A stretch of 8,101 nucleotides of DNA from an uncultured Amylibacter sp. (GTDB taxonomy: Bacteria > Pseudomonadota > Alphaproteobacteria > Rhodobacterales > Rhodobacteraceae). Below, piece after piece: positions 1-5,827 of this stretch. Below the pieces are notes generated by a model. That model saw nothing but the letters and a program-made list of their open reading frames with translations. It searched no databases and was not told the origin of the DNA. The stretch covers positions 1 through 8,101 of the forward strand of contig CALLAV010000189.1 in the NCBI GenBank assembly GCA_938001995.1, in the 5' to 3' direction. The position numbers and the translations under genes are program-made. The stretch's first letter is position 1. Each line of letters starts with the position of its first letter.

Positions 1-1673
1 GTCAGAACACGATCAAGCGCACGCACCGTGGCCTGAAACGTTTCTGTGTCGCGGGTTTCCAACATTTGCTGGATCAGGCCTTCGGCAGCGGGGCTGTTCA
101 TCCCCATATAGTTGCGCGTGCCAGGTTCTGTGACCCCCGCACTGCCCCAATAAAGCATCTGTTCATTGCCAGGGGACAACGACATGTACCGTGTGTAATG
201 CGCCATTTCAAAGTCATAGGTTTTCATCCGTTGGCGGTGTTGTACCGCGTCTATCAGTTTGATGTTCGCCTGAATTCCCAAACGTTGCAGCGCATTTGTG
301 TAGATGCCCATGATGGCTTCGTTTTCGGTTGCGGTGTTCTTGAGCAGGATTTCAAAGGTGAAGGGTTCGCCTGATCGGTTGGTCAAAACACCGTTTTTGA
401 TGGTCCAGCCCGCAGATTCGAGCAGTTTGCGTGCTGTGCGCAGGTTTTTGCGATTGCGCGGTGTCCCATTGGATTGCGGCAGTGCGTACCCTGACAGCGC
501 GCCTGAAGGCAGCGTGTCAGCGTATGGGGCCAATGCACGGGCCACAGCGCCTGTGGCGGGGCCATCTTGCATCGACAGGACCGAGTTCGAGAAATAGCTG
601 GTGATGCGCGGCAGTGCCCCCCCGTTCAGCGTCTTGTTCACAAACTCAAAGTTAAACGCATGAATCAGCGCATCACGCACGCGAATATCTGCGAATTTCG
701 GGTTGCGCGTGTTCATCACAAACCCCGTCATGCCGCTGGGGCGTTTGTGGGCGATTTCTGATTGCACCATGCGCCCGTCTTTTATCGCAGGGAAGGTATA
801 GCTGTTTTGCCAACGTTGTGCATTGCCTTCGCGGTAAACCGAGATGGAACCCGCTTTAAACGCCTCGAATATAACGGCGTTGTCGATGTAATAGTCGTAT
901 TTGATCGTATCAAAGTTGTCGTGACCCGCCTTGAGACCAAGGTTTTTGCCCCAATAGTCGGGATTGCGTTCAAAGGTGATATAGCGCCCTGCTTCCAACG
1001 CGCCGATGGTATAGGGCCCTGAACCGGTAATCTGATCGAGCGAACTGACATCAAATTCACGCCCCTCCCAATCCGCTTTGCGCAGGATCGGACGCAGGCC
1101 AAGGATCAGCGGCAATTCGCGATCTTTCACATTGAAAGTGAATGTAACACTGCGCGGGCCGGTTTGTTCCGCCTTGGCGATCTTCTTCCATGCAAAGCTG
1201 TAGCGTGGGTGGCCTTTGGTCCCGAGCGTTTCAAACGACCACAGCACGTCTTCGGCTGTCACGGGATCGCCGTTGGAAAACGCCGCCTCTTCGCGCAGAG
1301 TGAACGTGACATATGTGCGTTCATCATCCGTTTCGACAGACTCGGCCAGCAAACCATAAAGCGTGAAGGCTTCGTCATAACTGCGCCCCATCAAGGATTC
1401 GACCACATGAGTGCGAATCCCGTAAGGTGCGGTCCCTTTTAGGATGTAAGGATTGAGCGAATCATAGCTGCCAGATTCGGACAAAGTAACGGATCCGCCC
1501 TTTGGTGCGTCAGGATTCGCGTAAGGCAGCGCCGTAAACCCCTTTGGCAGTGCAGGTTCACCGTACATTGCAAGGCCATGCTGGGGCGATGATAAGGCGA
1601 ATTGTGGTAGAAGAATGCCGATTAGAGCCAGCATGGAAACAATGATAGATGCTCGAAGTGTTCTAAGTGTCAT
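1..1673 (-). CDS. YejA-like periplasmic peptide-binding protein of an ABC transporter (3' end cut by window edge)
   Basis: Reading the minus strand from ATG at 1673 gives 557 uninterrupted codons that run off the left edge; YejA relatives are about 600 residues, so roughly the last 50 are missing. Residues 1-29 form a signal peptide: basic start, hydrophobic core IIVSMLALIGILL, likely cleavage near ALSS. The mature start (HGLAMYGEP, then YANPDAPKGG at 51-60 and SLNPYILKG at 72-80) is typical of the YejA branch of family 5 solute-binding proteins. SNGDPVTAEDV (about 133-143), NPDYWGKN (237-244) and GFVMNTRNPKFADIRVRDAL (317-336) are further family signatures. The protein should capture oligopeptides in the periplasm for a YejBEF-type permease, whose genes would lie beyond the left edge. 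No good Shine-Dalgarno precedes the ATG; Met14 (1634) is a less likely start because it would shorten the signal peptide. Substrate is unknown; microcin C uptake is known only for enterobacterial YejA. Confidence 0.93.
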   Translation of the reverse strand, partial: MTLRTLRASIIVSMLALIGILLPQFALSSPQHGLAMYGEPALPKGFTALPYANPDAPKGGSVTLSESGSYDSLNPYILKGTAPYGIRTHVVESLMGRSYDEAFTLYGLLAESVETDDERTYVTFTLREEAAFSNGDPVTAEDVLWSFETLGTKGHPRYSFAWKKIAKAEQTGPRSVTFTFNVKDRELPLILGLRPILRKADWEGREFDVSSLDQITGSGPYTIGALEAGRYITFERNPDYWGKNLGLKAGHDNFDTIKYDYYIDNAVIFEAFKAGSISVYREGNAQRWQNSYTFPAIKDGRMVQSEIAHKRPSGMTGFVMNTRNPKFADIRVRDALIHAFNFEFVNKTLNGGALPRITSYFSNSVLSMQDGPATGAVARALAPYADTLPSGALSGYALPQSNGTPRNRKNLRTARKLLESAGWTIKNGVLTNRSGEPFTFEILLKNTATENEAIMGIYTNALQRLGIQANIKLIDAVQHRQRMKTYDFEMAHYTRYMSLSPGNEQMLYWGSAGVTEPGTRNYMGMNSPAAEGLIQQMLETRDTETFQATVRALDRVL

Positions 1674-1691
1674 CGCTGCAACAATAGCCCC

Positions 1692-1707
1692 GTGTTTTTG
1701 TGTTTTT
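1692..1707. repeat. Tandem 8-bp repeat, A/C-rich in the YejA-like mRNA leader
   Basis: GTGTTTTT occurs twice head to tail on the plus strand, so the leader of the minus-strand transporter mRNA reads AAAAACAC twice, ending 18 bases before the start codon. Such unstructured A/C-rich stretches are known sRNA and Hfq contact sites in leaders of other ABC-transporter binding-protein genes. That role here is only inference. Confidence 0.5.
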
Positions 1708-1750
1708 CTATATGTATCAAGCCTGTCTGGGAAATACTTCATTTTTTTAC

Positions 1751-1779
1751 TTGGCGTGAAGCCGCGTATTTTGTATAAC
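1751..1779 (+). promoter_or_regulatory. Sigma70-like promoter upstream of the candidate small RNA
   Basis: A -35 element TTGGCG (1751-1756, four of six matches to TTGACA) is followed after exactly 17 bp by a -10 element TATAAC (1774-1779, five of six matches to TATAAT). Transcription would start near A1786. The nearest downstream element on this strand is a stem-loop and terminator, not a gene, which supports a short transcript. Motif matching by eye; no start site is proven. Confidence 0.5.
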
Positions 1780-1785
1780 AAATTC

Positions 1786-1862
1786 ACTGCTCGATAGGTT
1801 TCTTGCCTGTATGAAACCTGCCTCAATAACTTAACGCCCTCCTTGTGAGGGCGTTTTTTTTT
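1786..1862 (+). ncRNA. Candidate small RNA or attenuated leader, about 77 nt, two hairpins
   Basis: The predicted transcript begins about 7 bases after a good -10 box and ends in a strong intrinsic terminator. Hairpin 1 pairs AGGTTTC (1796-1802) with GAAACCT (1813-1819) around a 10-base loop. A single-stranded linker, 1820-1833, follows. Hairpin 2 (1834-1854) is the terminator stem; its 5' arm and loop carry CCTCCTT, which resembles the anti-Shine-Dalgarno end of 16S rRNA and could in principle pair with ribosome binding sites. I do not recognise it as a known RNA family. It may instead be the leader of arsC, since arsC starts 97 bases beyond the terminator on the same strand. A 7-codon reading frame (1811-1834) lies inside it. 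The call rests on promoter, structure and terminator only. Confidence 0.45.
1834..1862 (+). terminator. Strong rho-independent terminator without an upstream plus-strand gene
   Basis: ACGCCCTC (1834-1841) pairs perfectly with GAGGGCGT (1847-1854) around the 5-base loop CTTGT, and a run of nine T (1854-1862) follows directly. This is a canonical plus-strand terminator. The only gene to its left, the YejA-like gene, is on the other strand and begins at 1673, so the terminator must end a transcript starting within the intergenic region. On the minus strand the stem is not followed by a T run. Confidence 0.85.
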
Positions 1863-1879
1863 GGCGTGATTTCAAGCGG

Positions 1880-1897
1880 CTTACAGAACTGTTACAG
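1880..1897 (-). promoter_or_regulatory. Pho-box-like direct repeat upstream of arsC
   Basis: On the minus strand two heptamers, CTGTAAC and CTGTAAG, are separated by AGTT, giving the 11-bp spacing typical of PhoB sites. By my count 13 of 18 positions agree with the enterobacterial consensus CTGTCATAWAWCTGTMAY. On the plus strand it reads as TTACAG repeated at 11-bp distance, and the same bases form an imperfect palindrome around ACAGAACTGT, so another regulator is possible. Its orientation is opposite to arsC. A weak -10-like TACATT (1910-1915) follows. Confidence 0.3.
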
Positions 1898-1949
1898 GTT
1901 TCCCCTTACTACATTGGTTAATGCGGGCTTAATCGCGCGTCTACAGAAT

Positions 1950-1955
1950 GAGGGA
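1950..1955 (+). promoter_or_regulatory. Shine-Dalgarno that decides the arsC start
   Basis: GAGGGA lies four bases before the ATG at 1960. An in-frame ATG at 1948 has no such element before it and would add four residues not expected before the P-loop strand MKVLVLC, so 1960 is preferred. Confidence 0.7.
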
Positions 1956-1959
1956 TAAC

Positions 1960-2442
1960 ATGAAGGTCTTGGTTCTTTGCACTGGCAATTCGGCGCGGTC
2001 GATCTTGCTCGAATCGATTCTTAACCACTGTAGCGGTGGGCGGATTTCGGCGTATTCGGCAGGATCGCACCCTACTGGCGCGGTAAATCCCGGTGCATTG
2101 GCGCAGTTAAAGACGCTTGGATGGCCCACCGATGGGCTTCGATCCAAAAGCTGGGACGAATTTGCAACAAAAGACGCGCCCGAAATGGATTTGGTGGTCA
2201 CTGCCTGTGGGAATGCGCGCGATGAAACTTGCCCCGTATGGATTGGCGCACCTGTGTCCGCCCATTGGGGGGCAGAAGACCCAGCCGATGTGAGTGAACC
2301 GCCAGAAGCTGTTCGATACGCCTTTTCAGAGGCTTACACGCGGTTGCGAAAGTACGCAGATGCCTTTATTGCGCTTCCCTTTGAGGATATGGATCGGGAC
2401 GCATTGCAAAAGGCCGTGCGCGAAATCGGGGAGACACACTGA
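1960..2442 (+). CDS. arsC: Arsenate reductase ArsC, low-molecular-weight phosphatase type
   Basis: This 160-residue cytoplasmic protein should reduce arsenate to arsenite. The N-terminal strand MKVLVLC runs into the phosphate-binding loop CTGNSARS (Cys7 to Arg13, the CX5R pattern), where Cys7 would form the thiol-arsenate intermediate. Cys83 and Cys91 in CGNARDETC are placed like the pair that relays the disulfide to thioredoxin in thioredoxin-coupled ArsC enzymes; another Cys sits at 24. AHWGAEDPADV (101-111) is the general-acid loop region of this family. The C-terminal helix (RYAFSEAYTRLRKYADAF) is also typical. The length fits a single-domain ArsC. It overlaps aqpS by one base, and the pair makes a complete arsenate-to-arsenite exit route. 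No arsR is present in the window. Regulation may involve the leader terminator at 1834-1862 or the Pho-box-like repeat at 1880-1897. Ordinary tyrosine phosphatase activity is unlikely given the extra Cys pair. Confidence 0.93.
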   Translation: MKVLVLCTGNSARSILLESILNHCSGGRISAYSAGSHPTGAVNPGALAQLKTLGWPTDGLRSKSWDEFATKDAPEMDLVVTACGNARDETCPVWIGAPVSAHWGAEDPADVSEPPEAVRYAFSEAYTRLRKYADAFIALPFEDMDRDALQKAVREIGETH

Positions 2443-3092
2443 TGCAAAGGCTACTGGCAGAGGGTTTGGGCACAGCTTTTTTGCTGGCCACAGTGATCGG
2501 TTCTGGCATCATGGGCGAGACATTGGCCGATGGAAACACGGCTATCGCGCTGCTGGGGAACACGATTCCGACAGGCGCGATTCTTGTGGTGCTGATCACG
2601 ATCTTCGGACCCATTTCTGGCGCGCATTTCAATCCTGCTGTGACACTCGCCTTTTTGGTGCGCCGCGAGATTTCGCTACACGAGGCGGCTGGATTTATCG
2701 TTGTGCAAGTGATTGGCGGTATTTTGGGCGTTTGGGCAGCGCATTTGATGTTTGCAGAAGACGTCTTACAGGTGTCGATGAAGATGCGCGCGGGCCCTGC
2801 GCAGGGGTTTTCGGAACTGGTGGCAACTTTTGGGCTGTTAATGGTGATCTTTGGCGGCATTCGGCACAAACCGGACGCGGTTCCGCTGTTGGTCGGTCTG
2901 TATATCACGGCGGCCTATTGGTTTACGGCCTCTACCAGTTTTGCCAATCCTGCCGTGACGATTGCACGAATGATGAGCGATACCTTTGCAGGGATCACGC
3001 CCGCGAGCGCGCCATTGTTCATTGCCATGCAACTGGTTGGGGCCCTATTGGCAGTGGGCGTGGCGAAAGTTTTATTTACCGACAAGGCCTGA
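2442..3092 (+). CDS. aqpS: AqpS-like aquaglyceroporin, probable arsenite channel
   Basis: This 216-residue inner-membrane protein of the MIP family has about six hydrophobic segments (roughly 6-25, 37-57, 82-103, 126-141, 148-164, 190-211) and both half-helix motifs, HFNPAVTLA (62-70) and FANPAVTIA (168-175), with NPA at 64-66 and 169-171. The residue after the second NPA is Val172 instead of the Arg that forms the ar/R filter in most aquaporins and GlpF, as in arsenic-operon AqpS channels. That should relax the pore and suits uncharged arsenite. The ATG shares one base with the arsC stop (TGATG), and GGGGAG (2428-2433) lies eight bases upstream, so translation is probably coupled. In Sinorhizobium meliloti an AqpS beside ArsC lets arsenite leave the cell down its gradient; the same role is inferred here. 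No ArsB or Acr3 pump is visible. Transport of other small neutral solutes cannot be excluded. Confidence 0.92.
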   Translation: MQRLLAEGLGTAFLLATVIGSGIMGETLADGNTAIALLGNTIPTGAILVVLITIFGPISGAHFNPAVTLAFLVRREISLHEAAGFIVVQVIGGILGVWAAHLMFAEDVLQVSMKMRAGPAQGFSELVATFGLLMVIFGGIRHKPDAVPLLVGLYITAAYWFTASTSFANPAVTIARMMSDTFAGITPASAPLFIAMQLVGALLAVGVAKVLFTDKA

Positions 3093-3195
3093 AACCGACG
3101 CAGCGTTAGCGTTTTGGATATTTGAAAAACAAAAAGACAAGGGCGTTTGCCCCCCGAGGGTTGCAGGTGCGTGGCAAGCGGGGTAGCGGTTTTGC
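3093..3195 (+). other. Spacer before the acyl-CoA synthetase operon, with possible alternative hairpins
   Basis: This 103-bp gap separates aqpS from the next gene. GGGC (3141-3144) can pair with GCCC (3149-3152). Alternatively, TTGC/GCAA (3161-3164 with 3174-3177) and the C run at 3151-3155 with GGGG (3180-3183) can form a larger imperfect hairpin just before the start codon. The two folds share the C run and exclude each other. No plus-strand T run follows, so neither is a terminator for aqpS. No clear promoter was found, so read-through from arsC-aqpS is possible. Confidence 0.3.
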
Positions 3196-4701
3196 ATGAC
3201 AGAGCCTGCAATCTTTGATCAGGGGCGTGCGCCGCCCTGCCCTGTGCCGTTCAATCTGGCGCAGTATGTTTTGGCGACGGGGGCGGATGATGCTGTCGCG
3301 CTAGAGGTGATTGGGGACGGCGTTGAACGGTGGCGGTATGCCGACCTGCGCGATGCGGTTTGGCGCACGGCGGGTGGTTTGCTGGATCTGGGCTTGCGCG
3401 ACGGCGATCGTCTGTTGTTGCGCATTGGCAATGATCCTGCCTTTCCGATCCTGTTTCTGGCAGCCGTGGCCGTGGGTGTTGTGCCTGTGCCGACATCGGC
3501 CTTGCTGACCGAGGTTGAGGTCCGTCGGATCGTTGCAGAGTTGCGCCCTGCGCTGGTGGCTTTTGGCGGCGGGTTGGAGCCTGTGGCGGATTTGGCAGTT
3601 CCAACGCTGGATGAGAAAGGCGTAGCACAGTTGCGCCAAGCAGAACCCGCCACGCCTGTGATGGGATCGCCTGATCGTTTGGCCTATATGATTTACACCT
3701 CTGGAACCTCTGGCAAGCCACGCGCTGTGATGCACGCACATCGGGCTGTTTGGGCGCGGCGTATGATGTGGGATGGTTGGTATGGGCTGCGCTCTGATGA
3801 TCGGATGCTGCACGCGGGGGCGTTCAATTGGACCTATACGCTTGGTACGGGGTTGATGGACCCCTGGGCCATTGGGGCCACAGCGATGGTCTATACGGGG
3901 CCACCTGATCGCCATGTTTGGGGGCAATTGGCCCGCGAACACAAGGCGAGCATTTTTGCCGCTGCACCAGGGGTTTATCGCCAAATTGTAGAAAGCGGAG
4001 CCGAAGGTTTTGAAGGTTTGCGCCATGGCTTAAGTGCTGGGGAAAAGATGCCAGCCTCGGTTATGGCCGCATGGAACGCGCAAACAGGAAAAGCGGTCTA
4101 CGAGGCACTGGGCATGAGCGAGGTGTCCACTTTCGTGTCATCGTCGCCAAGTGTTGCGCCACGCAATGGTGCGGCGGGCAAAGCACAAGACGGACGGCGG
4201 TTGGCTATTCTAGGGGCAGATGGCCCCGTTGATTTTAACGAAGCGGGCGTCTTGGCCATTTCACAGGATGATCCGGGGCTGATGCTCGGATATTTCGAGC
4301 AAGAGGCTGAAACGGCACAAAAATATCAAGGAAAGTGGTTTGTCACGGGCGATACGGTGTCCATGGACGCCGACGGTTATGTCACCTATCTGGGCCGCGA
4401 TGACGACATGATGAATGCGGGCGGGTATCGTGTGTCCCCTATCGAGGTAGAGGCAGCCATGATGCAGTGCAGCGGCGTATTGCAGGCAGCTGCGGCAGAA
4501 GTAGACGTGCGCGACGGTGTGTCCGTTATCGCGGGGTTTTACGTGGCTGACACCGATTTGAACGCGCCGCTGCGTGAAATTTGCGATCAGGCTCTGGCAA
4601 AATACAAAAGGCCGCGTATGTTTGTGAAAATCCCAGCACTCCCCATGGGTGCGAACAACAAAATTCAGCGCAAAGCCTTGCGTGATTGGACCCCGACATG
4701 A
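3196..4701 (+). CDS. Acyl-CoA synthetase-type adenylate-forming enzyme
   Basis: This 501-residue protein belongs to the class I adenylate-forming (ANL) superfamily and should activate a carboxylic acid with ATP and transfer it to coenzyme A. Visible core motifs in order are YTSGTSGKPRAV (167-178, ATP phosphate loop), YEALGMSE (302-309), TGDT (384-387, ribose-binding Asp), YLGRDDDMMNAGGYRVSP (398-415, hinge and CoA-binding region) and NNKIQRKALR (487-496), where Lys489 aligns with the catalytic lysine. The short length and overall wording resemble the benzoate-CoA ligase and acetyl/acyl-CoA synthetase branch, but the substrate cannot be read from the sequence. The start at 3196 is fixed by an in-frame TAG at 3184-3186; the ribosome binding site is weak (GGGG at 3180-3183). 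Its stop overlaps the next gene in ATGA, so it heads a tight four-gene operon with a DsbA-like protein, a YdjM-like protein and an MFS exporter. Confidence 0.88.
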   Translation: MTEPAIFDQGRAPPCPVPFNLAQYVLATGADDAVALEVIGDGVERWRYADLRDAVWRTAGGLLDLGLRDGDRLLLRIGNDPAFPILFLAAVAVGVVPVPTSALLTEVEVRRIVAELRPALVAFGGGLEPVADLAVPTLDEKGVAQLRQAEPATPVMGSPDRLAYMIYTSGTSGKPRAVMHAHRAVWARRMMWDGWYGLRSDDRMLHAGAFNWTYTLGTGLMDPWAIGATAMVYTGPPDRHVWGQLAREHKASIFAAAPGVYRQIVESGAEGFEGLRHGLSAGEKMPASVMAAWNAQTGKAVYEALGMSEVSTFVSSSPSVAPRNGAAGKAQDGRRLAILGADGPVDFNEAGVLAISQDDPGLMLGYFEQEAETAQKYQGKWFVTGDTVSMDADGYVTYLGRDDDMMNAGGYRVSPIEVEAAMMQCSGVLQAAAAEVDVRDGVSVIAGFYVADTDLNAPLREICDQALAKYKRPRMFVKIPALPMGANNKIQRKALRDWTPT

Positions 4702-5354
4702 CGAAACTCGACATAATTTCCGACCCGATTTGCCCATGGTGCTATATCGGTAAAACCAAGCTGGATCGTGCGCTGGAAAAGCATCCAGAGCATGATTTGG
4801 TGATAGAATGGCATCCGTTCCAGTTAAACCCGACCATGGAACCCGAAGGGATGGATCGGCGTGAATATCTGGAAACCAAGTTTGGTGGCAAAGAAGGCGC
4901 GGTGCGTGTCTATGGCGCTATTGCCGAGGCAGCAGAGGCCGCTGGCATCGAGATCAACTTTGAAGGTATCAAACGCACACCAAGCACACTGAACGCCCAT
5001 CGTTTGCTGCATTGGGCCGCGTTGGAAGGCAAACAGAATGCCGTCGTGGATCGTCTGTTCAAAGCCTATTTTCGCGAAGGTCAGGACATTTCAGACCATG
5101 ATGTATTGGTAGATATCGCCGCGAACGCGGGCATGGATGCAGAGGTGACGCGCCGATTGTTAGAAAGTGACGCAGACGCCAAAGACATCCAAGACCGCGA
5201 TGCCGCGGCGCGCGAGCGCGGTGTGTCTGGTGTCCCATGCTTTGTGATCGGAAATCACTATGTGGTGCAAGGCGCACAAGACACAGCGCTGTGGGAAAAG
5301 GTCATTTCAGAACTGTCAGATGCGCATAACGCAGACGCTGAGCAAGCGGGATGA
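4698..5354 (+). CDS. FrnE-like DsbA-family thiol oxidoreductase, cytoplasmic
   Basis: This 218-residue protein has the thioredoxin-fold DsbA architecture of the FrnE/2-hydroxychromene-2-carboxylate isomerase group. The active site CPWC is at 12-15 in SDPICPWCYIG, EWHPFQLNP (37-45) is a strongly conserved FrnE element, the helical insertion spans about 60-165, and GVP at 178-180 supplies the cis-proline, followed by Cys181. The intact CXXC favours a thiol-disulfide or isomerase role over the Ser-containing chromene-carboxylate isomerases. There is no signal peptide, so it acts in the cytoplasm, unlike true DsbA. ATG 4698 overlaps the previous stop by four bases (ATGA) and gives a normal N-terminus; a TTG at 4686 would add only four residues and is less likely. 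The substrate is unknown. Company with an acyl-CoA synthetase fits either metabolism or thiol-stress defence, and neither is shown. Confidence 0.9.
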   Translation: MTKLDIISDPICPWCYIGKTKLDRALEKHPEHDLVIEWHPFQLNPTMEPEGMDRREYLETKFGGKEGAVRVYGAIAEAAEAAGIEINFEGIKRTPSTLNAHRLLHWAALEGKQNAVVDRLFKAYFREGQDISDHDVLVDIAANAGMDAEVTRRLLESDADAKDIQDRDAAARERGVSGVPCFVIGNHYVVQGAQDTALWEKVISELSDAHNADAEQAG

Positions 5355-5827
5355 TCATAGGGCATTTGCCCTCGGGTTACATTCTGGCGCGGGTTTTAGG
5401 TGTTGGAACCCCTGCCCTAATGTTCGCCTGTGTGCTTGGCGCGATTTTCCCAGATTTTGATCTGTTATTCTTCTATTTGGTGGATGATCGCGCATTCCAC
5501 CATCACCGATATTGGGTCCATGCGCCCGGATTTTGGCTGATTGTCACCTGTGTCGTTGCGCCCGCGCTTTGGTTTGTTTCGCGCAAGCTGTTGGCGCTCT
5601 TTGCGGCCTTTGTTGCAGGTAATTTCCTGCATGTGCTGCTCGATAGTATTGCAGGCGGGATCATGTGGGCATGGCCGTTTTCAAACGATCTGATATCATT
5701 GGTCACAGTCCAACCCACACACAGTCACTTTGTCTTATCGTTCATGGCCCACTGGACGTTTTGGTTGGAAATCGCCCTATGGATGATCGCAATCGGTTTG
5801 TATGTGCGTGGGCGGCGTCATGGGTAA
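5351..5827 (+). CDS. YdjM-like (DUF457-type) small inner-membrane putative metal-dependent hydrolase
   Basis: This 158-residue hydrophobic protein has about four membrane segments (roughly 18-43, 58-77, 80-100, 133-153). Polar residues typical of the YdjM / LexA-binding inner-membrane hydrolase family sit at the segment edges: His5 in GHLPSGY, Asp35 and Asp37 in FPDFD, the His run at 50-52 with His57 (HHHRYWVH), and His94 with Asp98 in NFLHVLLD. Together they could bind a metal, as proposed for the family, but no activity has been firmly assigned to it. The E. coli member ydjM is SOS-induced; I see no LexA box here, and as an internal operon gene it is probably not regulated that way. Its ATG overlaps the preceding stop by four bases, and its end overlaps the MFS gene by eight bases, so it is co-translated with its neighbours. 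Confidence 0.8.
   Translation: MIIGHLPSGYILARVLGVGTPALMFACVLGAIFPDFDLLFFYLVDDRAFHHHRYWVHAPGFWLIVTCVVAPALWFVSRKLLALFAAFVAGNFLHVLLDSIAGGIMWAWPFSNDLISLVTVQPTHSHFVLSFMAHWTFWLEIALWMIAIGLYVRGRRHG

Larger units (their letters stand above)
1674..1959. other. Divergent intergenic region between the YejA-like gene and arsC
   Basis: This 286-bp stretch separates two divergent genes and contains no convincing protein gene longer than a few codons. It is markedly AT-rich compared with the flanking coding DNA. From left to right it holds the untranslated leader of the YejA-like gene with an 8-bp tandem repeat, a plus-strand promoter, two stem-loops of which the second is a terminator, a Pho-box-like repeat, and the ribosome binding site of arsC. 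TTGGCGTGA occurs twice (1751-1759 and 1861-1869), each time just after a T-tract. I could not find a promoter with good -35 and -10 elements for the YejA-like gene on the minus strand. Confidence 0.85.

Noticed and set aside
66..1442. Several plus-strand frames of 60-100 codons
   Set aside because: All lie opposite the continuous 557-codon YejA-like frame, which has a signal peptide and family motifs throughout.
1674..1790. A minus-strand promoter for the YejA-like gene around TATAGA
   Set aside because: No -35 element of better than three matches lies at suitable spacing, so I could not support a site.
1948..1959. Upstream ATG as the arsC start
   Set aside because: It has no Shine-Dalgarno, whereas GAGGGA lies correctly before the ATG at 1960, and the P-loop strand normally begins right at the N-terminus.
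2294..3109. A 271-codon plus-strand open frame across arsC and aqpS
   Set aside because: It lies out of frame over two clearly recognisable genes, is rich in Arg, Cys and His as expected of a shifted frame in GC-rich DNA, and has no recognisable motif.
3122..3152. Minus-strand terminator made of GGGC-AAAC-GCCC followed by a T-rich stretch
   Set aside because: The stem is only four pairs, the T-rich stretch is interrupted, and no minus-strand gene ends nearby for it to serve.
3301..4026. A 241-codon minus-strand open frame opposite the acyl-CoA synthetase
   Set aside because: It is antisense to the strongly conserved core of the ligase, with low-complexity His/Arg/Gln-rich wording and no domain.
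4686..4697. TTG as the start of the FrnE-like gene
   Set aside because: The ATG at 4698 overlaps the upstream stop as ATGA, like the next junction, and fits the family's N-terminus better than a rare start codon.
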